This document shows, in pieces, positions 62,826 to 64,000 of a stretch of 64,000 nt of DNA. Source of the DNA: Alloactinosynnema sp. L-07 (GTDB lineage: Bacteria > Actinomycetota > Actinomycetes > Mycobacteriales > Pseudonocardiaceae); NCBI RefSeq assembly GCF_900070365.1, contig NZ_LN850107.1, positions 5,642,001-5,706,000 on the forward strand, read 5' to 3'. The translations under genes were made by a program, and so were the position numbers. The first letter of the stretch is position 1. Every line of letters starts with the position of its first letter. The notes under the pieces were generated by a model. It was given only the letters and a program-made list of their open reading frames with translations, was not told the origin of the DNA and did no database searches.

Positions 62826-64000
62826 TCACGAGGTCCGCCGCAGCATGCGGGTGACGCCCGCAGCGACCGTGGTGGCCAGGATCCAGCCCGCGGCGACCAT
62901 CGACGCCGCGATCCACTGGGAGGCGCCGCCGACCGTCCACTTGTTCTTGTGTCCGAAGTCGACGATGGGGACGATCAGGTCCAGGGTGTAGAGCACCGGG
63001 TTCCACACCAGGTGATCGTCCTGATTGGACTCCGACGGGGTCTGGATGAACGAGAACCAGACCGAACCCGCCACCAGGATCGCGATGAGCCACAACAGCG
63101 CGCGCATCGGGCGGTAGCCGTAGCCGACCATCCAGCGCTGCAGCCAGCTCCACAGGTGGATGCCGGGGCGGGTCCAGCGCGCGCCCTCGGCGAGGGCGGC
63201 GTAGCGGCGGCGCTGTTTCTCGACCAGGACCGTGGCCGCGTGTTCCTCGTTGCCGCCCGCGCGCAGCATCGCGGCGAGCTGGTCGTACGGGCCGGGGCGG
63301 TAGACCTCGCGCATGCCGTGGCGCAGCCAGCGCAACCGCTCGACGACGCGGGTGTCGGCGTCGAGCGGGACCGGGTCACCGAGGCCGTCGTAGCGGAACT
63401 CCTCCAGTTCGATCCGCCCGCCCGCCTGCCACAGCGACGCGTTGTCGGTGAGGGACGCGCAGTGCAGGTGGCGCAGGTCGATCTCGCCGCTGGGCGGGAT
63501 GGCCACGTCGAGCCGCAGTTCCTGGGTGCGCACCCCGAAGGCGTTGAGCGCGATGCCGTTGCTGCCCGCCGACAGGCGAGCGCCGTGAAAGTTGGTCTCG
63601 CGGCCGACCTCGGCGCGGCGGATGCGGATCTCGCCCTCGGCGAGGCTGTCGGCGAGGATCAGGTCGCGGCCGACGTGGGCGACGCGCAGGTCGAGCGACG
63701 GCTTGGGCGAGCGGTCGCGGTGGTACGTGCCGGGCGCCAGCAGGGAACTGCCGCGCAGGTCGACGTTCGCGGCGACCTTGATGCCCGGCAGCAGCAGCGA
63801 GCCGAACACGGTGGCCGACCGGGCGTCGAGGTTGCCACCGCAGGTGAACCGCCGCGCCTCGACCGCGTCGCCGTGGCGGTTGCTGAACACGCAGCGGTCG
63901 AGCAGCACACTGCCTTGCACCTGGACGTCGACCAGCCGCACCTGCCCCGCGACCCGTGCGTCCCGGGCGTCGATGCCGCCGCGGATCTGGGTGCCGTCGA
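62826..64000 (-). CDS. Membrane protein with repeat beta-helix N-terminus (5' end outside window)
   Basis: The frame is open from the window end (no start visible; the first internal GTG/ATG-like start is at 63941) to the stop at 62826-62828. The N-terminal part is made of short strand repeats (VDVQVQGSVLLDRCVFSNRH, GKVAANVDLRGSSLL-like, LRVAHVGRDLILADSLAEGE), typical of a pentapeptide-like right-handed beta-helix. About three transmembrane helices lie near the C-terminus (ALLWLIAILVAGSVWFSFIQ, and WIAASMVAAGWILATTVAAG). Function unknown. Confidence 0.85.
   Translation of the reverse strand, partial: DGTQIRGGIDARDARVAGQVRLVDVQVQGSVLLDRCVFSNRHGDAVEARRFTCGGNLDARSATVFGSLLLPGIKVAANVDLRGSSLLAPGTYHRDRSPKPSLDLRVAHVGRDLILADSLAEGEIRIRRAEVGRETNFHGARLSAGSNGIALNAFGVRTQELRLDVAIPPSGEIDLRHLHCASLTDNASLWQAGGRIELEEFRYDGLGDPVPLDADTRVVERLRWLRHGMREVYRPGPYDQLAAMLRAGGNEEHAATVLVEKQRRRYAALAEGARWTRPGIHLWSWLQRWMVGYGYRPMRALLWLIAILVAGSVWFSFIQTPSESNQDDHLVWNPVLYTLDLIVPIVDFGHKNKWTVGGASQWIAASMVAAGWILATTVAAGVTRMLRRTS

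Overview
The window is a typical high-GC actinobacterial chromosome. Gene content suggests the Pseudonocardiales (inference only; no rRNA is present): HspR with HAIR heat-shock sites, a clpB/pyrE/TrmH block next to hspR-dnaJ-grpE-dnaK, an actinobacterial-type dcd, DUF2784, VanW and NHL-thioredoxin proteins, and many GTG starts and GTGA/ATGA overlaps. About 67 genes are supported. One tRNA-Gly is present; no rRNA, CRISPR array or prophage was seen.

Layout. 1-10.9 kb: tail of a SigE-like sigma factor, nagA behind two DasR-type sites, a long non-coding repeat-rich gap, two DedA proteins, an FAD-linked oxidase, an alpha/beta hydrolase, and LacI and TetR regulators. 10.9-16.6 kb: an accessory island of visibly lower GC3. 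It begins beside a truncated SDR gene and holds an intact SDR paralogue, an APH-like kinase, a 53-residue peptide gene overlapping the stop codon of a radical SAM/SPASM maturase (a cyclophane-forming, AmcB-type RiPP system), two unrecognised coupled genes, and a divergent XRE/TPR regulator. 16.6-22.3 kb: a GH76 protein, a molybdopterin oxidoreductase, a flavohaemoprotein and a MarR regulator, with a perfect 27-bp inverted repeat.

22.3-33.7 kb: the heat-shock block. clpB has one HAIR operator and dnaK-grpE-dnaJ-hspR has two, so HspR, encoded in the second operon, probably controls both loci. Housekeeping genes (pyrE, a TrmH methyltransferase, a scramblase-like protein) lie between. 33.8-38.7 kb: an adhesin-like DUF4097 lipoprotein and a Ser/Thr kinase with an extracytoplasmic FN3-like tail, flanked by an FN3 surface protein and an FHA-like protein.

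38.7-43.8 kb: a coupled three-gene operon led by a secreted SGNH-like protein without its catalytic Ser and His, followed by a protein with 35-residue tandem repeats. Next comes a VapBC-type module between a TetR gene tail and its duplicated copy; its toxin lacks one expected active-site Asp. 43.9-64 kb: mostly core metabolism and envelope genes (an Fe-S CCG-domain reductase, MFS, dcd, tRNA-Gly, CPBP protease, thioesterase, a macro-domain fusion, a LuxR regulator, acyl-CoA dehydrogenase, VanW, GroES-like, NHL-thioredoxin, a secreted metalloprotease and a truncated membrane protein at the edge).

The most interesting system is the putative multi-cyclophane RiPP island at 11.1-16.6 kb; the duplicated-TetR/VapBC arrangement comes second.
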